In this document: positions 1 to 10,634 of the stretch, piece by piece
Layout of the letters: each line of letters opens with the position of its first letter
How positions within the stretch are numbered: position 1 is the first letter of the stretch
Source of the DNA: Centrapalus pauciflorus
Lineage: Eukaryota; Streptophyta; Magnoliopsida; Asterales; Asteraceae
Reading direction: 5' to 3'
Length of the DNA stretch: 64,000 nt
Assembly: GCA_020465985.1 (NCBI GenBank)
Contig: JAANYP010006977.1
Location: 1-64,000, forward strand
Program-made: the position numbers and the translations under genes
Notes under the pieces: generated by a model
Told to the model about the DNA's origin: nothing
Databases searched by the model: none
Seen by the model: only the letters and a program-made list of their open reading frames with translations

Positions 1-2
1 AA

Positions 3-2683
3 GTCATCAGGTTTGCCAGTAGTTTTGGCAGCAGGCATGGGGCCAACAAGGCTATTCACTAAGAATGCCAAGTAGTCCTTCACCTCTGCAAGCTGGGAAA
101 GACAGGTTTGAAGAGAAGAGGATTGGGTGTCAGCAAGGGAGGTCAGCTTGACAATAGTTTCCCTATCAGAAGCTGTGAACAGCAAACTTTGAAGCTGTGC
201 AAGATGTAATTCGAGAGAATCTTGGACATCAGCAAGGTTGGATGACACATAATTTGATAGGGACCTGCTGAGTGTGTTCAAGCTGGCCAGAGTAGTAGGA
301 AGAGTAGTGTTGCAAGAAGTGAGGAGAGATGACAGCTGTTGAGAAATAGCTGTCATGGTGGACACAGAGTCCTGTTGTAATGAAAGAATGGAGGAGAGGG
401 AGGTGGACACATTTTGCAGCTGTGCAGTGAGTGCTAGCAACTGTTGAGAATTATCTGTTTGTGGAGTGGCAGGGAAGGAATCTTTGAACGAATCAAAGAA
501 TCCCTTAAGCTGGACAGACACAGAGTCTGAAATAATAGAGGGTAGAGAGGTCATAGAGGTTTCCAAAGAACCAACTTTGTTGGTCAGCAGAGAAAGCTGA
601 TCCTTCAAAGGCAGGTCTTTGGGAGATGGAGGTGTATGGGTGGACTGTTTAGATTGGGTGGATGGAGAAGATGATGATGAGGCTGTTGTATGAGGATGTG
701 AGGGAGAGGGAAGAGGAACATTGGATAGAAGCTCCATAGCCTGGGCAAAAGTAATGTGGCCCAGCTTGGAGGGGTTAAAGGGTCCCTCAGCAGCGGCTGT
801 AGCTGCTTCATCAGGAAAAGGAGTTGATGATGGGGGCCTTTCAGATGCTGCTTGTGTTGCAACATCCTCATGAAGACCAGTGGGTGTTCCCTCTGCAGTG
901 CCTTGGTGTAAAAGCACCTCTTCATGGGGAGATGAGATATGCATTTCAACATCAGCAGTGGTGAAACCTGCTGATGGAGTTTGCATAGAAGGAGCAGCCT
1001 CACCAAAGGAATGGTATGATCCCTGAGGTTCATCAGCTTGGGTTGTTGGTCCCTCAGCAGTTGTTTGGTGTAGAACAGCTGAATCATGGGGAGCAGAAGT
1101 TTGAGGCTGAGTTGCTGATTGGTCTATATCAGCAGTGTGGGCACCTCGTGCAAACTCAGGGTGAAAAGAAGTTTGAGTGGGGGACAGTGTGGACACAGTA
1201 TGGAGTGGAGAGAGCTCCTGTCTTTCAATATTCTCAGCCTGTTGGGAGGCTGGAATAGTTGAGGTGGTTATCTCCTGTTGTACAACTGGTTCCTGGTGGG
1301 AGGAACCAGAGGGTCTAGATTGACTCTGGGTTGACTCAGGCTGGAGTGAAGCAGTCTCCAATGGTGCTGAACCTTCTCCCAATATAGGAGAGGCAGCAGG
1401 GGTGGCTTCTCTTACAACTGAACCCTGTTGGTAGGGAACAGAGGAGGTGGTTGTTTGGGCTGGTTTCTTTTTGGAGAGGGATTTTCTTTGGTAGTGGAAG
1501 GATGAAGTGGGTGATTGTGGAGAGGTGATGAGGGGTTCAGACTGGACAGGTTTTGAGACTGGGTTAGAATCAGGTGGGTTGGCCTGTTCCATAGTCTTAG
1601 GTGCCACAAAGGCACCAGCCACAGAGGCTGCAGGTTCAACGAATGAACCAGGGTGAGGAGCCTGCTCCTCCTCAGCCACAGAGGCTAAGAGTGCAGACTC
1701 AGACTGAGCTGTTTTGGCCTTCTTTTGAACAGGCCCAGCTTCAGTGGTTGTCAGGGTCCTCTTAACAAGTTTGGACCTGGCTTTGGATTTTCTCTTGGGA
1801 GCAGCAGCTTCTGGATCCACCCTCACAGCAGAGGGTCCTTCCACCAATCCTAACAACCTCCTCATTGGTGTGGACAGAGGAGGCTCATTTGGAAGTACAG
1901 CAGTGTAGAAAACTCTATTTCCTATGACAGGGAATGCAGCAGTATGAAGTAGAGGCTGAGAGTTGTACTGATGCTCACCACAAAAGTGTCTGAATATGAG
2001 GCTCAGAAACCTGGGGTAACGAACAGCAGCTGGTCTTGGCTCTTGCTGCACCAGGTTCTTCAAGTTTAGAAAGATCCACTTAGCCATATCAATTGTAGTC
2101 CCATCCACCAGTTGTAGAACTATTGGGACTTCATCACGGCTCAGTTGGTCAAATGAACCAACTTTGCTGCTGAAGCTCATCATCACTGAGGCAAACAGAA
2201 AGCTGTAGGTAGGAGACAAATCCATTCTGTACAGCGTTGCTCCAATTTTGGGTACTGCTACACCACAGAAGCGTAGCAAATTTCCCATTTGCTCATTTTC
2301 AGGCTGGGGCATATCATATGAATCAGCAACTGCCAGATGAAGAACCTCCCTGAGAAGATCAGCAGTAATCTCAATTGTCTGATTCCCATTGAGAATAGTC
2401 CCTTTGATGACCTTGGTGTTGGGGTTGTAGGCACAAGTGTACCAGAACTCGTACACCATCTCCTGGTACAGGACACCAGGAGTTGCAGTCATAGCATAGT
2501 TCAACGGATGAACTGTCAAAAACTCCACCATTTGATCATAACCTTTCCCCACATAGTTTTGGGGATTGTGAGGTTGGCAATGTAGTTTGTGGGTTTGAGG
2601 GTTAGCATTGTGGTGACTGATGGATGTTTCTGCACATCATCACCAACAAACACTGGTAGGAAAGGGTTGTTTCTGTGAGCCAT
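3..2683 (-). CDS. Third ORF of copy A (env-position ORF), 5' part, one frameshift
   Basis: The start ATG is at 2681-2683 by comparison with copy C. About 125 bases in, near 2555-2562, one base is missing relative to B and C and the frame shifts. From there down to the window edge I read the frame through every line and found no stop: about 850 open codons, cut only by position 1. The N-terminal ~270 codons look globular (conserved FVGDDVQKHPSVTTM, YQEMVYEFWYTCAY and FDQLSRDE blocks). A long Ser/Thr/Pro/Gln-rich middle follows, then a region with heptad-like Leu/Ser spacing. I see no convincing signal peptide or membrane segment. Sireviruses are known to carry an 'env-like' ORF here, but this protein does not look like an envelope; function unknown. 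Confidence 0.75.
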
Positions 2684-2897
2684 TTTGAGAGTAGGGAAAG
2701 TAGCAGATGCACAAGCACTTAGTCGAATATTTAGGGTTCTTAGTAGACAGATGATAGTAGTGAGGAAGACGAAGATGTAACAGTATGAGGTATTTATAGG
2801 ATTTGAATGTGAGTGTGTATGAGAGAGAAATATTTGGGCGGTTGATTTGAAAAAGGGCGTTAACGGAAAACGGAACGGTTGTCCATGTCAGACCGTT
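2684..2897 (-). promoter_or_regulatory. Putative internal promoter of the third ORF, copy A
   Basis: On the minus strand a TATAAATA box (plus-strand TATTTATA at 2791-2798) lies about 110 bases before the ATG at 2683. Between them are a pyrimidine-rich leader and an AACCCTAAA telo-box-like motif. Upstream are AACGG/CCGTT cores at 2862-2866, 2869-2873, 2874-2878 and 2893-2897. AACGG is the core of MYB/MSA sites in plant cell-cycle promoters. The same layout occurs in copies B and C. Promoter activity is inferred. Confidence 0.55.
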
Positions 2898-3372
2898 TGT
2901 CAGACCACTTGAGCCCTTTTTAATCACTAACACATGTAACCCACATTATCCGCAGTAATTAAGTTAAATAAAAACATAAATTAAGTAACTTAAGTTTGAA
3001 GAAAGGTAATTAAAACAGTTGGTCTAATCTGTTGGTCAAACCTGTGATGAGCAGGGTCAACACAAGCTGTTCATTCTTCAAGCTGTTCCCTCAGCCTGTT
3101 CAACTATGTAGGAACAGGTTGTGTCCAATAGCTGAGCAGGTTACAAGACAATGTCTTGTAAGTCAGTGTGAGGGAATGAGCAGAGTGAAGAATGGACCAT
3201 CAGATCAGGCTGGACGAGTAAACTGTTTGTGTTCAGCCTGTTGTATGTTCAAGCTGATCAAGGATTTCAGAAAAGTGGCTAAGTACATAACACGCAGAGC
3301 CTGTTCTGTCTAAGCTGTTCTGAGAAGCTTGATCAGTGTGAGACATACAAAGTTTTAGACCTTTGAGGACAC
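2898..3372 (-). other. pol-to-third-ORF spacer, copy A
   Basis: Non-coding spacer between the RNase H stop and the putative internal promoter. It is dense in CTGTTC/GAACAG words, the same words that build hairpins in the LTR, and holds a perfect 19-base inverted repeat, TACAAGACAATGTCTTGTA, at 3142-3160. No coding potential recognised. Confidence 0.6.
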
Positions 3373-4119
3373 TTAGTCACATTTGTTTAACATGCCCAAC
3401 TTGTTGACAAGGTAATTAAACCTTGTTTCATCAAGAGGTTTGGTGAAAATGTCTGCAAGCTGTTCATTTGTGGAAATAAAACTTACCTCCACATTACCTT
3501 TCTGAATGTGGTCCCTGATAAAGTGATGTCTGACTTCAATATGCTTTGTTCTTGAATGAAATACTGGATTGTTGGAAATGGCTATGGAACTTTTGTTATC
3601 ACACAGAATAGGAATTTTCCTATACACAAGCCCATAATCTTCAAGCTGATGCTGCATCCACAGAACCTGTCCACAGCAGCTTTCAGCAGCAATGTACTCA
3701 GCTTCAGCAGTAGAAGTAGATACTGAGTTCTGCTTCTTGCTGCACCAACTTATCAACTTACCACCAAGGAGTTGACATCCACCTGTTGTGCTTTTCCTAT
3801 CTAGCCTGCAGCCTGCAAAATCAGAATCTGAATAACCTGTTAGTTCAAGGCTGGAGTCTTTGGGATACCAAAGACCCAAACCTGGTGTACCCTTCAGGTA
3901 TCTGAAGATCCTCTTAACAGCAGCTAGATGAGATTCCTTTGGATCAACTTGGAACCTAGCACACAGACAGGTGGCAAACATAATATCGGGTCTACTAGCA
4001 GTTAAGTATAACAAGCTCCCAATCATATCTCTGTAAGCTGTTACTGAAATAGCTTTGCCACTGGTATCAGCATCCAATTTTACATTGGTTGCCATTGGGG
4101 TTTTAATAGGAGTGATCAA
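3373..4119 (-). pseudogene. Copia RNase H region of pol, copy A
   Basis: About 248 codons on the minus strand. It opens with the RT/RNase H connection (SLLYLTASRPDIMFATCLCARFQ, a Copia hallmark), then RNase H with the first acidic residue in GYSDSDFAGC, TAEAEYIAA as the Glu motif, and LCDNKSSIAISNN for the third acidic residue. It ends with the ADIFTKPLDE block found at the C-terminus of Copia pol. It overlaps the RT reading frame by 17 bases in another frame: a 4-base loss near 4115 relative to copies B and C separates it from RT. In an intact element RNase H degrades the RNA strand during reverse transcription. Confidence 0.92.
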
Positions 4120-4846
4120 ATTTAAACTTTTTCAAGAGATCTAAGGTATACTTTCTTTGATTTATGAAAATTCCAGTTGAGGTTTGTTTAACCTGTAATC
4201 CTAAAAAGAAAGTAAGTTCACCCATCATACTCATTTCATATTTAGATTTCATGAGTAATGAAAAATTCTTGCATAACTGCTCAATGGTAGAACCAAATAT
4301 TATATCATCCACATAAATTTGAACAAGCATAATATCGGATTTCACCTTCTTTATGAATAGTGTAGTGTCTACTTTACCGCTGGAATACCCATTGCTCATA
4401 AGGAACTCAGTAAGAGTGTCATACCAGGCTCTAGGGGCTTGTTTGAGACCATAGAGAGCTTTATCCAACTTATAGACAAAACCTGGATGATGTTCATTTT
4501 CAAAACCTGGAGGCTGCTTGACATAAACTTCTTCTTGCAGCTTCCCATTTAAAAATGCACTCTTCACATCCATTTGAAATACCTTAATGCTCTTATGAGC
4601 AGCGTAGGCTAGATACAAACGAATTGCTTCTAGCCTGGCCACAGGAGCAAATGTCTCATCATAGTCAATTCCTTCCTCCTGTCTGTAACCTTGAGCAACC
4701 AATCTTGCCTTATTTCTTATGACATGACCTTGCTCATCCATCTTATTTCTGAAAACCCATTTAGTGCCAATTATAGTTTTGCCTTTAGGTGCAGGGACCA
4801 ACTTCCATACCTTATTTCTCTCAAACTGATTGAGTTCTTCTTGCAT
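4103..4846 (-). pseudogene. Copia reverse transcriptase region of pol, copy A
   Basis: Begins MQEELNQFERNKVWKLVPAPKG, the usual Copia RT start, with TKWVFRNKMDEQG, FAPVARLEAIR, the first catalytic Asp in FQMDVKSAFLNG, the KALYGLKQAPRAWY block and the catalytic YVDDIIFG intact. The frame is closed upstream by a stop at about 4856-4858 (TGG to TAG, Trp codon) and shifts downstream at about 4115, so it is not part of one open polyprotein. RT copies element RNA into DNA in cytoplasmic particles. Confidence 0.93.
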
Positions 4847-4855
4847 GGCAGTGAT

Positions 4856-5641
4856 CTAATTGGCATCTTTTAGTGCTTCATCCACTTTCTTTGGCTCCAT
4901 TAGTGAAACAAAACTAGAGAACATACAGAAGTTCCCTAAGTTGTCCCACCTTGTTTGTACCCCTTTGTTGATGTCACCAATTATTTGATCAATGGGGTGA
5001 CACCTGATCCACTTAGGATCATTCTTCAATGATGATTCTCCAGAGTTATCAGCAGCTTCAGCAGGTCCTGTTGAACAGCTCTCAGGATTTTCAGACACAC
5101 TGTTGTCCTGAGCCTGTTCACCAGTTGAACATGACTGATCACTGTTGAACATATCAGCAGAGGAACCAGGAAAATCAGCATTGATAGGTTCAGGACATGC
5201 ATTTGTAATTAGATCAGTACACTTATTCACACAGGGTGTATTGACATAATCATCATCATTCCCATCATGATTAGCATGTTCCACACTGGGTGATGTGGAA
5301 GCTTTTGTGTCCTCTTCACTGTTTGAATGCATCAGACTATCAAAGTTTAATTTTCCTGTAACTGATTCAGAAACAGCTTTGGTGGAAGCATTCTTGGACT
5401 CTTCAAAGGTGAAATTGATAGATTCGTCTATCACCTTTCTTTTGTTGTTGTACACTCTGTAGGCTTTAGAGATAGCAGAGTAGCCAACAAACACACCTTC
5501 ATCAGCTTTTGGTTCAAACTTTGCCAGTTGATCCCTTTGATTCAAAATGAAGCAGGGACAACCAAATAAATGGAAGTAACTAACATTTGGTTTCCTCCCT
5601 TTGATCAGCTCATAGGGAGTCTTGTTGAACCTTTTCACCAC
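4856..5641 (-). pseudogene. Integrase C-terminal part and IN-RT linker, copy A
   Basis: Starts in VVKRFNKTPYELIKGRKPN and carries SYFHLFGCPCFILNQRDQL and GVFVGYSAISKAYRVYN, the Copia integrase C-terminal (GKGY-type) region. An acidic Ser/Asn-rich linker of about 130 codons follows, then the WIRCHPIDQIIGDINKGVQTR block that precedes RT. One stop at about 5651-5653 (CAA to TAA in FTQNRS of the other copies) separates it from the integrase core, and a Trp-to-stop change separates it from RT. Confidence 0.9.
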
Positions 5642-5653
5642 TAAGGATCTGTT

Positions 5654-6676
5654 TTAGGTGAAGCAGGCAGTGTTAACAGCTTCAGCCCAGAATGATGAAG
5701 GTAAACCAGATGCACACAACATGGTTCTAGCAGCTTCAATGAGAGTTCTGTTTCTCCTTTCAGCAACTCCATTTTGTTGTGGAGTTCTTACAGCTGAAAA
5801 GTTTTGAGTGATTCCTCTCCCTTCACAGAAGTCTTCAAGAGTAGTGTTTCTGAATTCAATACCATGATCACTTCTAAGCTGCTTTACTTGGGCAGAGTTC
5901 AGCATTTCCATCTTTTTCACAAATCCAATAATTTCTCTAGCAGCCTCTCCTTTGCTCTTCAAAAAGATAACCCATGTGTACCTAGAGAACTCATCAACCA
6001 TTACTAGAGTGTATCTTCTTCCTCCTAGACTTGGGACATTAACAGGTCCAAACAAGTCCATATGGATTAAGAAGAGAGGAGTATCAATAGTGAAGTTATG
6101 TTTGGATTTAAAAGATGATTTTCTCTGCTTGCCTTTCTCACAAGCTGTGCAGAGTTTATCTTTAACAAAGGTTATAGAAGGCAAACCTGTCACCAACTCT
6201 TTCTTACAGAGTTTGTTGATGTTCTTGAAGTTCAGATGTGACAATCTTTTGTGCCATAACCAGTTTAAGTCTGCATTTGTTCTTGTGAGGAAGTAGGTTT
6301 CAGTTGTGGGATCAGCAGATTGCATGTCCACAACATATACACCTTTCTTTCGTTGAGCACACAACACAACTTTGCCTTGGGGATCCAATATGTAACCCAG
6401 GTGCTCATCAAATTTAACCTTGTATCCAGCATCACACAGTTGGCTTATGCTAACAAGGTTATGTTTTAGCCCAACCACATAGGCTACTCTTTTGAACACT
6501 GCAGCACCGGCTTTAAGAGTTCCATATCCCTCAGTGGATCCCTGTACATTGTCACCAAATGTGACTTTTGGCCCTTTTTCAGGCCTGATATCACCTAGCA
6601 GGTCCTTACAACCAGTCATGTGCCCTGAGCAGCCACTGTCCAAGTACCAAACCTGAGATGGTTGTTTTTCCTGCAG
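5654..6676 (-). pseudogene. Protease, GAG-pre-integrase and integrase core, copy A
   Basis: Reading starts in VWYLDSGCSGHMTG, the aspartic protease active site of Copia elements (D in DSG). The GAG-pre-integrase zinc region follows: LWHKRLSHLNFKNINKL with CTACEKGK (HHCC). The integrase core has its acidic triad in HMDLFGP, LRSDHG and NGVAERRNRT. All three acidic residues are present, so the core is chemically plausible apart from the stop that ends this frame at about 5651. An open frame with an internal Met starts at 6643, but the protein clearly continues upstream. Confidence 0.93.
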
Positions 6677-6692
6677 AGTGATAAGAAGAATA

Positions 6693-7337
6693 TTAGATAC
6701 TTTTAAGGGAACTCATCACAGAGATGAGTTCTCCTACTTCATCAACATTTGTTGATGGACTTGTGATATCAACATTAATATTCCCTATTTGAATGGTATC
6801 AGTTTGAATACCACTCTCATTGACTGAGATGTTTCCAACACTGTTTATGTTAGCAGTGAGAGAACCATCAGAGTCAATAGGCCATATGTCCTCAGTTTCA
6901 GGACAGTCTTTGGCCAGATGTGTCTTCATTCCACATTTATAACACTTTCTCCTTTTAGCATTTTTGGAAGAAGACCTTTCAGAAACACATTCTGGGTTAA
7001 TTCTGTTGATTCCATTAGCAGGTTTAGCAAACTTATTACTTTTTGATGAATCAACAGCTTGAGTGGAAAGTTCAATAGCCACAGCTTTGCCTGTCTCTTC
7101 TTTCCTCTTTTTAGGACGGCATATGTCAAAGATAGGAAGCTTAATTAGCTTTTGAACTTCCACAGGTTTAGGAAACTTATTCCCAGATCTCTCAGGCTGA
7201 GCAATGGCTTTGCCTTTGCCCTTCCTGAGATGTGATTGATGTTGCCTATCAACATAATCATTATTTCTGGTTTTTAAATACTTATTCTCATTTAACACCA
7301 GTTTACCACTATGATTAGAATACTTATTTGAAATCAC
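6693..7337 (-). pseudogene. Gag-protease linker with second CCHC zinc knuckle, copy A
   Basis: A 214-codon basic, Lys/Asn/Ser-rich stretch. Near 6910-6950 it carries a second zinc knuckle, CYKCGMKTHLAKDC (CX2CX4HX4C spacing, one residue unlike the usual Gly), followed by an acidic tail ending before the protease. Homologous DNA is present in B and absent from C. It is separated from gag by a frameshift and stop near 7350-7525, and from protease by a stop near 6690. Retroelement zinc knuckles bind element RNA; a second one far from the first is unusual outside this lineage. Confidence 0.8.
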
Positions 7338-7524
7338 AGCTGGTTTGCCTTCAACCTAAGACATACTCTTGTTAAAGGCAGACTGCTTACCTTTTGAAAA
7401 CTTATTTTCAAAATGTTCAGCATTAAAAGGATTAGTATGCCTTTTTACACCAGCTTTAGATCCAAAGCCTGTTTTGTCAACATATTTGGTGTCCACAGCT
7501 GCAGTTTGGACATGCTTTCTTTCT

Positions 7525-9441
7525 TTAGCTTGTGTGACTCAACAGAACACTTAGCAGCTTATTTAATGAAAAACTTATTTCATCAAAAACTTTTGAGCTA
7601 GGTTCACACGAGCTGTCAGTGTTTTGAGGCCTGACAAACCTGTTTGTTGAGATTAATTTACCATTCACTTTTTGAATAAAAGTGTTTGGAAGCTCACCAA
7701 GAGTGGACAAGTCTTCTTTTAAGTTATTAACCTCAACAATGGAAGCTGCTGTGTCAAGATCCCCTCCAAGATAGACTTGGATTTGTGCAGGAATCTGCTG
7801 ACTTATGCAGTGGCTGACTTTTTGTGCAGATTGGCACCAAGAGTCAACTATCTTTTGAAGCTTAGCATGTTTTATATCTGTTTCTCTCTTCTCTTCCAGT
7901 AAAATAGAATTGATGTGTTTTAATTCATCAAGCTCAGCTTCCAACTTATGGAAGCTGTCCAGTCTATTGGATTTTGTTTCAATATCAGTTTTAAGCTTAG
8001 AGATTTCAGATAATAAAACAGCATGCTTTTCAACAGCAGCTTTTAGATCAACAAGCATATATTCAAACATTTTAACTTTTTCTTCAGAACTGTAATCCAT
8101 AAAATTTTGTACCTTATACATCATTGTAGTGTTCCAGTTCTCTAAGCTGCTGAAAGCTTCAGCTTCAGCCAGATCCTGCTTAAAGTTGCTTGTTGATGGG
8201 ACATCAGTGTTGGCCATCAGACAGTTGTTGTCTTCTTCATCAGATGATGAATCAGATTCCTCCCAGTCGCAAGTTTCAGCCATTAGTTCCTTTTGCCTGT
8301 TAGAAACCACTGAGTTTTCTAACTTCCTCAGCTTAGCCATGGCCATAAGGTACTTAACCCTATAGCCATCATCCCTATTTGTCTTGTGTGGTTTGGATGT
8401 TTGACCAACAGCTTTTGACACACAGTCAGCAGCTATATGGCCAGTTTTGCCACATTTGAAGCACTCGGCTTTGGTCTTGTCAAATGCTTTCTTTTTGACA
8501 GCATTTGAGCTTCCATGTAGCATGTTTCTTCCAAACCTTTTCTTGTTGAACCTTTTGACAAGCATTGCTATCATTTGCTCATCATCCAGTTCAGCACTAT
8601 CTGCATTGTCTTCCTCATCATACTTTTCTTCCTTATCATCAGCCTGTTGATCAGGTTGAGTGAACACATCACTCACTTTATTTACAGGTTGTCTCACACT
8701 AGCCATAAAGGCTGCACCTTTCTTAGATATTTCCAAAGTGTTTCTCTTTTGTTGCCTTGATTGCTCATCATTTAGTAAGGATCCATATAAGTTAACAAGA
8801 TCCATACTTTTCATGGTACATGAATTCCTTAAAATTGTAGAGAAATAATTCCATTGTTCAGGCAGAACATCTAAGAACTTGTTTACCAAAGTCAGGCTGT
8901 CCTTGGTGATCCCAACAGCTTTGAGATCATTTACAAGAGCAGTAAACCTGGTGTAGGTTTCAGTGAGAGTCTCCTTTGGTTTTGCAAAGAAGAGTTCATA
9001 TTGTCTAACAAGATTATTAATCATGTTGTCAAGAGTGATTGTGGGTCCATCATAGACAGTACACAAAGTATCCCACATCTCCTTTGCAGTCTTCATCTTT
9101 TCAACCTGTTTGAACACATCATCAGGTAGAGAGATCACCAGATTGTTTCTGGCCTTTGCATCAAGAGCCACCAGTCTTTTGTCTTCATCAGACCATTGAG
9201 CTTTTGCTTTCTCAAATGTTCTGATCTCTGGAGCAGCTCCTTCAACAGCAGGAGTTCTTGTTGTAAAAGAAGTTGGCACATTGGGACCCTCCATTACAAT
9301 CTCTGGTAGTTGTACATCCAGATTCTCTAAGTAGAGCATCATTCTGCACTTCCAACCAGAAAAGTTCTGATGATTGAACTTTGGAGGTTAGCCCATTGAG
9401 CCATTGTCATAGTATGAGGAACTTGCAGCACTGTTGTCCAT
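7525..9441 (-). pseudogene. gag, copy A
   Basis: By comparison with copy C the start is ATG at 9439-9441 (MDNSAASSS). A stop (Lys codon to TAA) at 9388-9390 breaks it after 17 codons; a downstream Met at 9342 opens 605 codons. Domains in order: a Copia gag UBN2-like region (FSGWKCRMMLYLENL, AKEMWDTLCTVYDG, YTRFTALVNDLKAVG), a CCHC knuckle CFKCGKTGHIAADC near 8420-8465, an acidic DWEESDSSSDEEDN patch, and a coiled-coil (LVDLKAAVEKHAVLLSEISKL and on). Gag forms the particle and binds RNA. The frame ends at 7525 by frameshift relative to B. Confidence 0.92.
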
Positions 9442-9489
9442 GGAAATTTTGGGAGAATGAGAGATCTAGAATGACACACACTCTAAACT

Positions 9490-9501
9490 GCTCTGATACC
9501 A
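9490..9501 (-). other. Primer binding site, copy A
   Basis: On the minus strand TGGTATCAGAGC, complementary to the 3' end of plant initiator Met tRNA, two bases inside the 5' LTR. It primes minus-strand DNA synthesis. Confidence 0.92.
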
Positions 9502-9503
9502 GT

Positions 9504-10634
9504 TGTAGGTCCCAAAAGATATCCCAAGTATATAGCTTTAAGCTGTAGAGGGGGGGTGAATACAGCTCTTTAAAAACTACACACAATTTTCTCAATGTTT
9601 GTATGTATTATTAACAAATGTTAATTACAAACAAGCTTGAATGCGGAAAGGTTCAAGCTGAGATGACAGATACAACAGTATGTTTAACTAGTCTAAGACT
9701 GACTTAAACTAATTACAATGAATACACTCACTAAGAATCACTCACTGTATTTTACAGACTCTGAGGAACAGCTTGAACAAGAACAGCTTCGACACTGAGC
9801 ACTGTTTTATTCAAGCAGACTTGTATGCATGAAAGACACACTTTGAATGCACGTTCACTCTTGTTTTTAGCACTTAGCTTTTTGGCTTAGTCTTTCAATC
9901 CTTGGAAGTTTCCTTTTATACTCACTCAGAGGATCTAAGTGAAGCTTCTTCATTGGATGGAATAAAAAAGAGGAGAAGTCTTGTTGAAAAGACAACATAA
10001 CCTTTTCTGCACTTTTCTGAAAAGCAGACTTGTCTTCTTACGTGCAGAACTTTTGTCTTTTCACTTTGTCTACTGTTGCATTACCTTTAACCAAATAAGG
10101 AATGTCAACTTTGAGTTTTTCTTCCTTGTAAAGGCCTATTTTGATATAAGAAAAAGGTCTGTCACCCTTTTTCAAATATCCTTTTGTCTTCATGTAGCAG
10201 AACAGGTTGGGCAGGCTGAGCAGTTCTGATTTCCACTTTGTCTTCGACTTTGTAAACTGATCTTGCAGTCAAAAACAATACATGAGGACTTGTAAACACA
10301 TTCCATAAAGTGTTTAGCCTGTTCACAAAGAACAGGTTCTGTTCATAAAGAACAGAACACTTGTAGACTGCCCAAGCTGCTCACCAGTGTAGAGCAGCGT
10401 AGACAGTTTATGTCCAGCCTGTTCAGCAGACTGAACAGCTTGGGCAAAACTGTCTTTGTTGCAACACATGCAACACCTAGAACAGCTTTAGACTGATATT
10501 GCAAATCTTTTTCAGGTTTCAATAAGGCATATAACAGGCCTTAAATTCAACCTACAAAAGCATCAACAGGCTTGATTAATAATCTCCCCCTCAGATGCAG
10601 AACAGGTTTGACTGAGGTCTTTTTGTGCCTAACA
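9504..10634 (-). repeat. 5' LTR of copy A
   Basis: 1131 bp. On the minus strand it starts TGTTAGGCAC and ends GGGACCTACA. It is homologous to the LTRs of B and C. A TATA box on the minus strand (TATAAAAG; plus-strand CTTTTATA at 9913-9920) is the likely promoter. A multi-hairpin region lies at 10318-10445. A G-run (plus strand) at about 9549-9555 is a variable homopolymer in this family. Confidence 0.92.

Larger units (their letters stand above)
1..10634 (-). mobile_element. Sirevirus-type Copia retrotransposon, copy A (3' end outside window)
   Basis: Reading on the minus strand from 10634: 5' LTR, primer site, gag, linker, protease, integrase, reverse transcriptase, RNase H, spacer, and a third ORF that runs off the window at position 1, so the 3' LTR is not seen. 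The order protease-integrase-RT-RNase H is that of Ty1/Copia; the extra ORF after pol and the two zinc knuckles point to the Sirevirus lineage. Visible lesions are single stops and small indels, so the copy is dead but not old. It has the most complete domain set of the three copies here. Confidence 0.93.

Noticed and set aside
605..1087. Minus-strand open frames at 605-1087, 1412-1639 and 2258-2476
   Set aside because: They are in a different frame from the third ORF of copy A, which is open over the same DNA and has homologues in B and C; these are shadows.
9490..9501. Possible tRNA gene at the primer sites
   Set aside because: Only the 3' terminal 12 bases of initiator Met tRNA are matched; no tRNA fold around them.
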